A stretch of DNA of 64,000 nucleotides, taken from NCBI GenBank assembly GCA_031556035.1, contig JAVBTT010000023.1:1-64000 (forward strand), written 5' to 3'. Source of the DNA: JAVBTT01 sp031556035. Its GTDB lineage: Bacteria > Bacillota > Clostridia > Oscillospirales > UBA929. The notes beneath the pieces are model-generated. The model saw nothing but the letters and a program-made list of their open reading frames with translations. It made no database searches and was not told the DNA's origin. The translations under genes were made by a program, and so were the position numbers. Each line of letters opens with the position of its first letter. Position 1 is the stretch's first letter. Positions 34,545-42,592 of this stretch are shown here, piece after piece.

Positions 34545-34575
34545 ATATTGTCCCCGCCGGAGGCGGGGACAATAT
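34545..34575. terminator. perfect hairpin between polC and hisZ
   Basis: A 14-pair perfect stem (ATATTGTCCCCGCC and its complement), GGA loop, seven bases after the polC stop. It shares its design with the hairpins at 31134-31172, 40418-40450 and 43459-43495. Confidence 0.6.
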
Positions 34576-34617
34576 ATTATAATTTATCGAGATACCATAA
34601 GGAAGCAGGTGAGTTAC

Positions 34618-35583
34618 ATGCGGAAGCTGTACAGCGGTACCCCTGTCGGCGCCCGGGACGTGCTCTGGGACGACTGCGACAGGATCAGGGCGCTGGAAGG
34701 CGCGCTGGTGGACAAATTCAAATCGGCGGGCTTCAGGGAGATAAGGACGCCTCTGTTTGAGTATTACGACCTCTTCCTAAAAACCGGGCTGCCCATCCCG
34801 CAGGAGGCGATGCACAAGGTTACGGACAGGTCGGGGCGGATACTGGTCTGCCGTCCGGACTCCACAACCCCGGCGGCGAGAGTGGCCGCGACAAGACTGG
34901 GGATGCGCCCGCTCAAGCTGTTCTATATCCAGCCGGTGTACCGTGCGGACGACGCGCACACGGGGCGCGGCATCCAGACCCTTCAGGCGGGTGTGGAGTG
35001 GATTGGCACTGAGGCCGCCGAGGCGGACGCGCCGATGCTGAGGCTTGCCAGAGAGTCGCTGTCCGCGCTGAACGCGGGTGAATTTAAGCTTGAGATAGGC
35101 CACGCCGGGCTTTTTGGAGAGCTGACGCGGGACATGGACAGGGCGGAGCGCATAGCGGACGACATGCGCGAGCTGATAGGCCGCAAGAGCTTCGCCGCCG
35201 CGAAGGACCTCATAGAGGCGCATTTCGACAGCCGCACTGCCGCCCGCTGCCTTTCGATCATCTCAATGTACGGGGGCGCGAAGGAGCTTGCGGAGGCCGG
35301 GGCGCTTCTGCCGGGTTCGCGGGCCGTGGAGGAGCTGGCGGCGCTTTATCACGCGCTCGACGGGAATGTGTCCATTGATTTTGGACTGGTGGGCGACATG
35401 GATTACTATACCGGGCTCATCTTCCGTGGCTATGTGTCAGGCGCGGCGGACGCAGTGCTGACAGGTGGAAGGTATGACAGGCTTATGAGCGGCTTCGGCA
35501 GGGACGAGCCCGCCGTCGGCTTCGCGATAAATCTGGACGCGGCGCTTGGGGCGCTGTCCAAGTCCGAGAGGGGGGTGGAGTGA
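34618..35583 (+). CDS. hisZ: ATP phosphoribosyltransferase regulatory subunit
   Basis: A 321-aa paralogue of histidyl-tRNA synthetase that lacks aminoacylation and forms the regulatory half of the short-form HisG enzyme. It keeps the class II synthetase core (FREIRTPLFEYYDLF, VCRPDSTTPAARVAA, MDYYTGLIFRGY, GGRYDRL) but is shorter than HisS and has no anticodon-binding domain. The neighbouring hisG is the short form that needs HisZ. ATG at 34618 follows AGGTGA. Confidence 0.92.
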   Translation: MRKLYSGTPVGARDVLWDDCDRIRALEGALVDKFKSAGFREIRTPLFEYYDLFLKTGLPIPQEAMHKVTDRSGRILVCRPDSTTPAARVAATRLGMRPLKLFYIQPVYRADDAHTGRGIQTLQAGVEWIGTEAAEADAPMLRLARESLSALNAGEFKLEIGHAGLFGELTRDMDRAERIADDMRELIGRKSFAAAKDLIEAHFDSRTAARCLSIISMYGGAKELAEAGALLPGSRAVEELAALYHALDGNVSIDFGLVGDMDYYTGLIFRGYVSGAADAVLTGGRYDRLMSGFGRDEPAVGFAINLDAALGALSKSERGVE

Positions 35584-36206
35584 TGGGCGCTCTGCGCGCG
35601 GCCCTCACAAAGGGCAGGCTGGAACGAAAGCTGACCGAGCTGTTTTCCGCTCACGGGGTTGACTGCTCGTCTCTGCAAAATCCCGGAAGGAGGCTGATCC
35701 ATCCGTTCGGCGATTGGGAGGCGGTGCTGGCCAAGTCCCCGGATGTGCTTACCTATGTGGAGCACGGCGTCTGCGACCTCGGCATTGTCGGCAAGGACAC
35801 GATTATGGAGCACGGGGGCAGCTTCTACGAGCTGCTCGACCTCGGCCTTGGAAAATGCCGGTTTTCGCTGGCGGCCAAAAAGGGCTCCGACTTTTTCGGA
35901 ACATACGGACACAAGCGCGTGGCCTCCAAATATCCCAATGTGACAAGGGTCTATTTCGCCTCCAAGGGCTTGGACGTGGAGATCATCAAGCTGGAGGGCT
36001 CTGTTGAGCTCGCGCCGCTGATCGGACTCGCCGACGCGATAGTCGACATTGTGGAGACCGGGGCGACGCTGTTCGAGAACGGGCTGGAGATTATTGAGGA
36101 CATCCACCCGGTCTCCGCCAGACTCATCGCCAACATAGGCGCGATGAAGACGCGCCGGGCCGAGATGATTGAGTTTGTGCGGCTCTGCGAGGAGGTGGCC
36201 GTATGA
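35583..36206 (+). CDS. hisG: ATP phosphoribosyltransferase, short form
   Basis: A 207-aa catalytic subunit, first step of histidine synthesis (ATP plus PRPP). ALTKGRLERK at the N-terminus and DAIVDIVETGATLFENGL near the PRPP site are diagnostic. It lacks the C-terminal regulatory domain, consistent with HisZ next door. ATG overlaps the hisZ stop (TGATG); GTG one codon earlier is the alternative. Confidence 0.95.
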   Translation: MGALRAALTKGRLERKLTELFSAHGVDCSSLQNPGRRLIHPFGDWEAVLAKSPDVLTYVEHGVCDLGIVGKDTIMEHGGSFYELLDLGLGKCRFSLAAKKGSDFFGTYGHKRVASKYPNVTRVYFASKGLDVEIIKLEGSVELAPLIGLADAIVDIVETGATLFENGLEIIEDIHPVSARLIANIGAMKTRRAEMIEFVRLCEEVAV

Positions 36207-37480
36207 TGCGGGTGGTCAGATACGACTCTCCCGAGGCGAAGAGCAGATTTGAAGAGATCAGGGCTCGCGCCGGGAGCTCGGCGGAGGCTGTCCGCGCCTC
36301 GGTGAAAACGATTTTGGACGACATATCGTCAGGAGGCTGGGGCGCCGTATGCGCCTGGTCAGAGAGGCTGGACGGCGCGGCTCCCAGGCGGGTGTCCCGG
36401 GATGAGCTCGCGGCGGCTGTGTCGGACTGCGGCGCGGAGCTTGTAAGGGCGCTGGAGAGGGCCGCGCGAAACATTAGGGATTACCAGACGCGCCTTATGC
36501 CGAGGGCTGAAATGTGGGATAATCCGGACGGCGGCAGGGTCGGGCAGCTTATACGCGGCCTTGGCTGCGTCGGCATGTATGTGCCGGGGGGGACGGCAGC
36601 GTACCCGTCCACCGTGCTGATGAACGCGATACCGGCAAAGGTGGCCGGGGTCGAAAGGCTTGTCATGGTGACGCCGCCCACGGCGCACATGAAAAAAGAG
36701 GTGCTGGCCGCCGCCGCTGTCGCCGGGGTAGACGAGGTGTGGGCGGTCGGAGGCGTTCAGGCGGTGGCCGCGCTCGCGTACGGCTGCGGGGATATGCCTA
36801 AGGCCGACAAAATTGTCGGGCCAGGCAACGCGTATGTGGCGGAGGCGAAGCGGCAGCTCTTCGGGCATATCGATATAGACATGATAGCCGGCCCGTCAGA
36901 GATACTTGTGATCGCGGATCACGCGGCAAACCCGGAGTGGGTAGCGGCCGATCTGCTCAGTCAGGCCGAGCACGACAGGCTTGCCGGGGTTACGCTGGTG
37001 AGTACATCGGCGGAGCTGCTTGAGGCCGTTAATCAGTCTATGAAAGCTCAGCTCCAGTCTCTGCCCAGAAGGGACATCGCAGAGGCGGCGCTGCGGGACT
37101 ATGGGGTCGCCGTGCTGTGCGACAATCTGGCGCAGGCGGCGGCGGTCGCGAATGAAATCGCGCCTGAGCACCTCGAGCTTCTCGTGAAGGACGCGGGGGC
37201 GGTTTTGCCGGGGATATTAAACGCGGGCGCGATATTCGTCGGCCCATATTCCCCGGAGCCGGTGGGGGACTATATCGCGGGGCCGAGCCACGTGCTGCCC
37301 ACCTCCGGAACCGCGCGCTTTTTCTCGCCGCTCAGCGTGGACAGCTTTTTGAAAAAGACAAGCGTAATAGAGTATTGCCGCGAGGCGCTTGAGAAGTCGG
37401 GCGCTGAGATAATCGCTCTGGCCGGACGCGAGGGACTTGAGGCCCACGCGAACGCTGTAAGGTTGAGGGTGGGCCTATGA
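36203..37480 (+). CDS. hisD: histidinol dehydrogenase
   Basis: A 425-aa zinc enzyme oxidising histidinol to histidine in two NAD steps. It has GLGCVGMYVPGGTAAYPSTVLM, KIVGPGNAYVAEAKRQ, DMIAGPSEILV, DLLSQAEHD and GPSHVLPTSGTARF. Its start overlaps hisG by four bases and its stop overlaps hisC. Confidence 0.97.
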   Translation: MMRVVRYDSPEAKSRFEEIRARAGSSAEAVRASVKTILDDISSGGWGAVCAWSERLDGAAPRRVSRDELAAAVSDCGAELVRALERAARNIRDYQTRLMPRAEMWDNPDGGRVGQLIRGLGCVGMYVPGGTAAYPSTVLMNAIPAKVAGVERLVMVTPPTAHMKKEVLAAAAVAGVDEVWAVGGVQAVAALAYGCGDMPKADKIVGPGNAYVAEAKRQLFGHIDIDMIAGPSEILVIADHAANPEWVAADLLSQAEHDRLAGVTLVSTSAELLEAVNQSMKAQLQSLPRRDIAEAALRDYGVAVLCDNLAQAAAVANEIAPEHLELLVKDAGAVLPGILNAGAIFVGPYSPEPVGDYIAGPSHVLPTSGTARFFSPLSVDSFLKKTSVIEYCREALEKSGAEIIALAGREGLEAHANAVRLRVGL

Positions 37481-38514
37481 AAACGCCTGAAAAGCTTAAG
37501 CTATTGACGCCCTATACGCCCGACACGAACTCGTATGATATCCGCCTGGACGCCAACGAGAGCTTTATAGAGCAGCCGCACTGGCTGGCGGAAAAAATTT
37601 TACGCGCGCTTTCGGACGTGAGGCTCAACCGCTACCCCGACCCAATGGCTTCGGCGCTCTGCGCCGCCGCGTCCCGGTTGTACGGCGTGCCGCCGGAGTG
37701 CTGCGTGGCGGGCAACGGCTCGGACGAGCTGATCTCGGTCATCATTTCCGCCCTGCTTCCGCGCGGCGGGCGTATTGTCGTAGCCGAGCCGGACTTTTCC
37801 ATGTACAGGTTTTATTCCGAGCTCTGTGAGGTTGAGTGCCTCGCCACCGGCAGGGATCGCGGGTTTCCGTCCGTAGAGCGGCTGCTGGAGACCTCCGGGA
37901 GCGCGGATATGCTGATATTCTCAAACCCATGCAACCCGACCGGGCAGGGCATTCCTGCCGAGGACGCGCTCAGGCTGCTGGACGGGGCCAGCTGCCTGGT
38001 CGTCGTTGACGAGGCGTATATGGACTTCTGGGATCAGAGCGTCGCCCGCGAGGCGGCGGGCAGGGACAACCTGATTGTCCTGCGCACCTGCTCGAAGGCC
38101 TTCGGCATGGCGGGGATTCGGCTGGGCTTCGCGCTGGCCTGCGAGCCGACGGCGCGGCTGCTGAGGACGGTCAAGTCCCCTTACAATGTTTCGGCGCTGA
38201 CGCAGGCGGCGGGGCTGGCCGTTCTTGAGGAGCGGGAATATCTTGAGGAGTGCGCGAGGAGCATAGTTCTGGCGAGGGACGAGCTGAGCGCCGGGCTTGG
38301 GCGTCTTTTGGCGGGGCGCGAGGGCTGCGAGGTGATCAAAACCGTCACAAACTTTGCGCTTGTGAGGCTGCCGGACACCGCAGGCGCTCATAAGGCGCTG
38401 CGGGACGCGGGGATATCGGTGCGGTACATAGGCGGAATGCTCCGCATAACCGCCGGAAGTCCGGCCGAAAACGGCAGGCTGCTTGAAACGCTAGGGGAGG
38501 TGCTGTCAAAATGA
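37477..38514 (+). CDS. hisC: histidinol-phosphate aminotransferase
   Basis: A 345-aa PLP aminotransferase of fold type I. The substrate loop LDANESF, the segment SNPCNPTGQGIP, VDEAYMDF and the PLP lysine in RTCSKAFGMAGIRLG are clear. It sits between hisD and hisB with four-base overlaps, so translation is coupled. Confidence 0.96.
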   Translation: MKTPEKLKLLTPYTPDTNSYDIRLDANESFIEQPHWLAEKILRALSDVRLNRYPDPMASALCAAASRLYGVPPECCVAGNGSDELISVIISALLPRGGRIVVAEPDFSMYRFYSELCEVECLATGRDRGFPSVERLLETSGSADMLIFSNPCNPTGQGIPAEDALRLLDGASCLVVVDEAYMDFWDQSVAREAAGRDNLIVLRTCSKAFGMAGIRLGFALACEPTARLLRTVKSPYNVSALTQAAGLAVLEEREYLEECARSIVLARDELSAGLGRLLAGREGCEVIKTVTNFALVRLPDTAGAHKALRDAGISVRYIGGMLRITAGSPAENGRLLETLGEVLSK

Positions 38515-39086
38515 GCAGGATTGGTAAGGTGACCAGGACGACCAGGGAGACAGACATTAGCTGCTCGCTGTGCCTGGACGGGGGCGCGCAAAGCATCGAG
38601 ACCGGGATCGGATTTTTCGACCACATGCTCACGGCCCTGTCCTTCCACGCGGGCTGGGGGCTTGATTTGAGCTGCAAGGGCGATCTGCGCGTGGACGGAC
38701 ACCACACCGTTGAGGATGTGGGCATCTCGCTGGGCAAGGCCCTGGCGGGGGCGCTGGGAGACAGGCGGGGTATAGAGCGCTTCGCGCACGCCTATGTGCC
38801 CATGGACGAGGCACTGGGCTTTGCCGCCGCGGATATGGGGGGGCGAGCCTATATGTCGGTGGAGGCGGAATTTCCGCAGAGCACGGCGGGGGACTTCGAT
38901 TCCTGCCTTGTGGCCGAGTTTTTCCGTGCGCTTGCAGCCAACGCCAACATAACCCTCCACCTTAAAGCGGAGGGCGCCAACACGCACCATATGGCGGAGG
39001 CGCTTTTTAAGGCCGCCGGCCGCGCCATGAGCTCCGCGTGCCGCGTTACCAGGGAGGATACGGCCTCTACCAAGGGGGTTCTGTGA
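38511..39086 (+). CDS. hisB: imidazoleglycerol-phosphate dehydratase
   Basis: A 191-aa manganese enzyme. Its duplicated metal motifs are HHTVEDVGI and HHMAEALFKA, and GIGFFDHMLTAL is near the N-terminus. It is the stand-alone dehydratase, without the phosphatase domain of enterobacterial HisB. Histidinol-phosphate phosphatase must be elsewhere. Its TGA overlaps the next ATG. hisH, usual at this place, is missing. Confidence 0.96.
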   Translation: MSRIGKVTRTTRETDISCSLCLDGGAQSIETGIGFFDHMLTALSFHAGWGLDLSCKGDLRVDGHHTVEDVGISLGKALAGALGDRRGIERFAHAYVPMDEALGFAAADMGGRAYMSVEAEFPQSTAGDFDSCLVAEFFRALAANANITLHLKAEGANTHHMAEALFKAAGRAMSSACRVTREDTASTKGVL

Positions 39087-40114
39087 TGGATATTATTCCC
39101 GCCATAGACCTCAGGGACGGGCGCTGCGTCCGGCTTGAGAAGGGCGACTTCGCAACGACCCACCAGGTCGCCGCCGACGCGGCCGAGGTGGCTCGGGCGT
39201 ACAGGGCCAAGGGCGCGAGGCTGATACACGTTGTCGACCTTGACGGCGCGAAGGACGGGGTGAGGCGCAATTCCGAGCTTGTGCGGGAGCTTGTCCGCGC
39301 GGCGGCACCCGCCAGGGTGGAGCTGGGAGGCGGGCTGCGCTCCATTGAGGATATCCGCGCGGCGGACGCTCTCGGGGTGCGCCGCTTTGTCCTGGGCTCG
39401 GCGGCGGTCGAGAACCCGGAGCTTTTGAGCCTTGCCGTGGCTGAGTTTGGGGAGCGCATCGCCGTTGGAATAGACGCGAAGGACGGCGTCGTGAGAACCA
39501 GGGGCTGGCTTGGGGACAGCGGTCTGGACTTTTTGGAGCTTGCTAAAAAAGTGTCGGATATGGGCGTGAAAACCATTATATTTACCGATATTGACACGGA
39601 CGGGATGTTATCCGGACCGCCGGTGGATTCCTTGAAAAAGCTCCGTGAGGCCTGTGGCTGCGAAATAGTCGCCAGCGGCGGTGTGGGCTCACCGGAGGAT
39701 ATAAGAACGCTTCGAAAGCTGGGTGTGGACGCCTGCATTGTCGGAAAAGCACTGTATTCGGGCGACGTGGAGCTCGCCGACGCTTTTTTTGAGGCCCGCT
39801 GTGGCGCGCTGTTTGACAAGTCTGAGCTGGTTCCGGCCGTGATTCAGAACGCTGACACGCGCGAGGTGCTGATGCTGGGCTATATGAGCAGGCAGTCTCT
39901 CAGGCTGACGCTTGAGACGAGAAGGGCCACTTTTTTCAGCCGTAGCCGCCAAAAGCTGTGGGTGAAGGGGGAGGCCTCCGGGAATTTTCTGCACGTCTCC
40001 GCTATCTCGTCCGACTGTGACGAGGACGCGCTGCTGCTGCTCTGCCGGCCGGACGGCCCGACCTGCCATACCGGCAGCGCGACATGTTTTTTCAGGGAGG
40101 TTTTGCAGCCGTGA
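39086..40114 (+). CDS. hisAI: HisA-HisI fusion (ProFAR isomerase and PRA-CH)
   Basis: A 342-aa protein with two full enzymes. Residues 1 to about 233 are the HisA TIM barrel (DIIPAIDLRDGRCVRLEKGD, VELGGGLRS, TDIDTDGMLSGP, VASGGVGSPEDI, VGKALYSG). The rest is HisI, phosphoribosyl-AMP cyclohydrolase (LVPAVIQNADTREVLMLGYM, SDCDEDALLL, PTCHTGSATCFF). These catalyse the third and fourth steps. The barrel is HisA in both halves, not a HisA/HisF chimera. In the usual operon hisF lies between hisA and hisI, so the fusion may mark an in-frame loss of hisF. ATG at 39086 overlaps the hisB stop. Confidence 0.93.
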   Translation: MDIIPAIDLRDGRCVRLEKGDFATTHQVAADAAEVARAYRAKGARLIHVVDLDGAKDGVRRNSELVRELVRAAAPARVELGGGLRSIEDIRAADALGVRRFVLGSAAVENPELLSLAVAEFGERIAVGIDAKDGVVRTRGWLGDSGLDFLELAKKVSDMGVKTIIFTDIDTDGMLSGPPVDSLKKLREACGCEIVASGGVGSPEDIRTLRKLGVDACIVGKALYSGDVELADAFFEARCGALFDKSELVPAVIQNADTREVLMLGYMSRQSLRLTLETRRATFFSRSRQKLWVKGEASGNFLHVSAISSDCDEDALLLLCRPDGPTCHTGSATCFFREVLQP

Positions 40115-40416
40115 ATACGTTGGAAAAGCTTGAAAAAGTAATTGCCGGGCGCAGGGAGAACCCCGAGCCCGGCTCGTACACCGCATATCTGTTTGAAAAA
40201 GGCCTGGACAAGATGCTGAAGAAGCTGGGCGAGGAGTGCTCCGAGGTCATAATCGCCGCCAAAAACGGAGTCAGGGAGGAAACTCTTGGCGAGATGGCGG
40301 ATCTGATGTACCATCTGCTGGTGCTGATGAACGAGCAGGGGATAGGGCTCGCCGAGCTGCTGGACGTGCTGGACGAGCGCGCGAAGAAATCCGGAAACCT
40401 GAAGCCGCCCAGATAA
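40111..40416 (+). CDS. hisE: phosphoribosyl-ATP pyrophosphohydrolase
   Basis: A 101-aa MazG-fold enzyme, second step of histidine synthesis. The signature GEECSEVIIAAKNG and EMADLMYHLLVLM carries the acidic metal ligands. The start is GTG at 40111 overlapping the hisAI stop, behind GGGAGG. It is often fused to HisI; here it is separate while HisI is fused to HisA. Confidence 0.94.
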   Translation: MNTLEKLEKVIAGRRENPEPGSYTAYLFEKGLDKMLKKLGEECSEVIIAAKNGVREETLGEMADLMYHLLVLMNEQGIGLAELLDVLDERAKKSGNLKPPR

Positions 40417-40714
40417 TAGTTATCCCCCCGCTGAAAGCGGGGGGATAACTCAGACCGATGACAAACTACAGTTTGTCATCGAAAACGAGGGTGAGCTGTC
40501 GCCGCTGAGGCGGCTCATAGAGAAAGGCTTTCCCGGAGTGAATCCGTGAAAGCCTTGAATTTCAAGCTTTTTCACTCTTGCGGTCAAGCAAGAACCTGCC
40601 GCCTCCGGCGTCAGGCTCGACGCGCAAAAGTGAAAAAGGACGGAGGTCGCGGACTTTGTCTTCACTCTGAGTTATCCCCCCGCTGAAAGCGGGGGGATAA
40701 CTATTACTAAGACG
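40417..40714. repeat. his/pfkA intergenic segment bounded by twin hairpins
   Basis: Two identical 14-pair hairpins (AGTTATCCCCCCGC stem, TGAAA loop) lie at 40418-40450 and 40670-40702. The first is followed by CAGA and the second preceded by TCTG, so the pair also forms an inverted repeat. Between them are a GATGACAAACT hairpin (40457-40480), an AAGGCTTTC...GAAAGCCTT hairpin (about 40524-40556) and a long stem (40568-40582 with 40623-40637). Nothing coding was found. The outer hairpins probably terminate the convergent his and pfkA transcripts. Confidence 0.6.
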
Positions 40715-41686
40715 TTAGCTCATGGTCAGTATCCTCGCCGTCTCGTACATCGATTCCTGGAGATCCTTTTTCATGTTCAGCGCCTCGGTGATGTCAAAAT
40801 CCTGAAGGTTTCCGTCAATAATGCCCACAACTCTGTTGGTTTTTCCCTCGATAATGCCCTCGACGGCGTGCCTGCCCATGCGTGAGGCAGTGACCCTGTC
40901 TCGCACACTGGGGGAGCCTCCGCGCTGTATGTGGCCCAATATGCTCACGCGCGGGTCGAGCCCGGTGGCTTCCTTGATTTGCAGGGCCACGTCCGTTGCT
41001 CTGCAGGCGCCTTCCGCCACAATGATGATGAAGTGCGTCCTGCCGTGAATTCGGGCGCTGCGTATCTTTTCCACCACGTCGCGCTCAAAATCATATTCGC
41101 GCTCAGGGACAAGTATCGCGTTCGCGCCCGCCGCTATGCCGACATATACCGCCAGATGCCCGGCGTGGCGCCCCATCACCTCGACTACGGAGCAGCGCTC
41201 GTGGCTCTGCATTGTGTCCCGCAGCTTGTCTATGCAGTCCACCGCAGTGTTGCAGGCCGTGTCGAAGCCGATGGAGTAGTTTGTGCAGGCGATGTCGTTG
41301 TCAATCGTTCCGGGAATGCAGAAAACCGGCACTCCGTATTTGGAGATATCCCTCGCGCCTCTGAAGGTGCCGTCGCCGCCGATGGCGATTATGGCGTCTA
41401 TCCCCAGAAGCTTGCAGTTGTTCCTGGCCTTTTCGAGTCCGGCCTCGGTGGTGAATTCGGGGCAGCGCGCCGTGTAGAGTATGGTGCCGCCCCTGTTTGT
41501 TATTCCGTTCACGCTGGAGGCGTCCAGGGTGGTGATATCTGCGTTTATAAGGCCGTTGTAGCCCCTGCGGATGCCGAGACACTCAAGTTTATGGTATATG
41601 GACGTGCGGACGACCGCGCGCACCGCCGCGTTCATACCGGGCGCGTCCCCCCCGCTGGTGAGCACCGCAATTCGGTTTATAGCCAT
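40715..41686 (-). CDS. pfkA: ATP-dependent 6-phosphofructokinase
   Basis: A 323-aa glycolytic enzyme. ILTSGGDAPGMNA-type start, IGGDGTFRGA, PGTIDNDI (the Gly marks the ATP type; the pyrophosphate type has Lys), EVMGRHAGHLA and LGHIQRGGSP are present. In many clostridia pfkA directly follows dnaE. Here the decayed 3' end of dnaE lies 1.8 kb upstream in the same orientation, with inserted genes between. A GCCGCCC/GGGCGGC hairpin (41704-41721) lies in the leader beside the AAAGGA ribosome-binding site. Confidence 0.95.
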   Translation of the reverse strand: MAINRIAVLTSGGDAPGMNAAVRAVVRTSIYHKLECLGIRRGYNGLINADITTLDASSVNGITNRGGTILYTARCPEFTTEAGLEKARNNCKLLGIDAIIAIGGDGTFRGARDISKYGVPVFCIPGTIDNDIACTNYSIGFDTACNTAVDCIDKLRDTMQSHERCSVVEVMGRHAGHLAVYVGIAAGANAILVPEREYDFERDVVEKIRSARIHGRTHFIIIVAEGACRATDVALQIKEATGLDPRVSILGHIQRGGSPSVRDRVTASRMGRHAVEGIIEGKTNRVVGIIDGNLQDFDITEALNMKKDLQESMYETARILTMS

Positions 41687-41752
41687 TATAAGTCATCCTT
41701 TCAAGCCGCCCGTCAGGGCGGCTGTGTAGTATATCGTCAAGCTTCGTATTAA

Positions 41753-41781
41753 AGTATAGATTAATACATGGAAAATTTCAA
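41753..41781 (-). promoter_or_regulatory. predicted promoter of pfkA
   Basis: Minus-strand TTGAAA (41776-41781), 17 bases, TATACT (41753-41758), about 65 bases upstream of the pfkA start. Confidence 0.6.
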
Positions 41782-41892
41782 CTTTAAATATAGATGAAAA
41801 ACGGTCGATAGTCAGCCAGATGCTCTTATTATACAATTTAGCAAGAAATAGTTGTGCATAAAGGATAAAAATAACTTTAAATACAAAAAGCC

Positions 41893-41925
41893 TTGACAAT
41901 TCATTAGGGGGGGGGGGTATATAAT
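41893..41925 (+). promoter_or_regulatory. promoter with an 11-G tract in its spacer
   Basis: A consensus TTGACA (41893-41898) and TATAAT (41920-41925) flank a spacer of 21 bases, of which 41907-41917 are eleven consecutive G residues. A TATATA two bases earlier would give 19. Slippage of the G tract would change the -35/-10 distance, and loss of four G gives the ideal 17. It drives the metzincin gene starting at 41958. Confidence 0.7.
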
Positions 41926-41957
41926 GTTATTGTAAAAATTTATGAAGGAGTGGTATA

Positions 41958-42578
41958 GTGAATAGCAAGCTACGCATGGTTTCATGTCTGGATCTGTCCG
42001 TTTTGATAGTCGCTTCGACATGCGCTGCGGCAGGGGTAATCTCATATTGGAATAGTGACGCAGGCAGCATAGGGTATCAGCCGACCCAGGTTCGTTATTA
42101 CTCCAACAAGATTAACAGTTCGTTCACGGAGTATAATCTGGCAGTATCACATGCCTACACACAGTGGACTAATGCACTGCCGATGATATCCATGACATCC
42201 GCAAGTCAAGCCAACGCAAACACATTTTTCTACGGGGGTACATATTCCCAACTTCTTACGTACTTTCCTGATTTGACTAGTGACGCCGCTGGGCAGACAG
42301 CATATAGGCGCGAATATGAGACGAATGTGCGATACCAGTCCAGCACAATGGATGTATACAGCATGTACACAAATTCAAAATGCTGCTTGGTTCTGAGAAA
42401 TGGGGGGATAGAGGCGGAGTACCTTAAAACAATGGCGCACGAGGTGGGACATTCGCTGGGATGGTTTGGGCACTCTTCAAATTCAAGCGATGTTATGTAT
42501 TATTATACAACTTCAAATAAGTTTTTGACTACCAGAGACAAGCAGCATTTGAGACAGATTTATGATCTTTTTTATTAA
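41958..42578 (+). CDS. secreted metzincin-like zinc protease
   Basis: A 206-aa predicted secreted protease. A hydrophobic N-terminus (about 11-30) serves as signal or anchor. The zinc site is HEVGHSLGWFGH (161-172) followed by a Met-turn (SDVMYYY, Met180), as in matrixins. The third histidine is one residue further along than in the usual HExxHxxGxxH, which is atypical. GTG start follows AAGGAG. The gene and its downstream partner are A+T-richer than the surroundings and lie between pfkA and the dnaE remnant, suggesting insertion there. Substrate unknown. Confidence 0.75.
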   Translation: MNSKLRMVSCLDLSVLIVASTCAAAGVISYWNSDAGSIGYQPTQVRYYSNKINSSFTEYNLAVSHAYTQWTNALPMISMTSASQANANTFFYGGTYSQLLTYFPDLTSDAAGQTAYRREYETNVRYQSSTMDVYSMYTNSKCCLVLRNGGIEAEYLKTMAHEVGHSLGWFGHSSNSSDVMYYYTTSNKFLTTRDKQHLRQIYDLFY

Positions 42579-42592
42579 AAGGGGGATTATGA

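Noticed and set aside
39086..39790. HisA/HisF chimeric barrel from recombination
   Set aside because: Both barrel halves carry HisA-type residues (TDIDTDGMLSGP, VGKALYSG), so it is a whole HisA.
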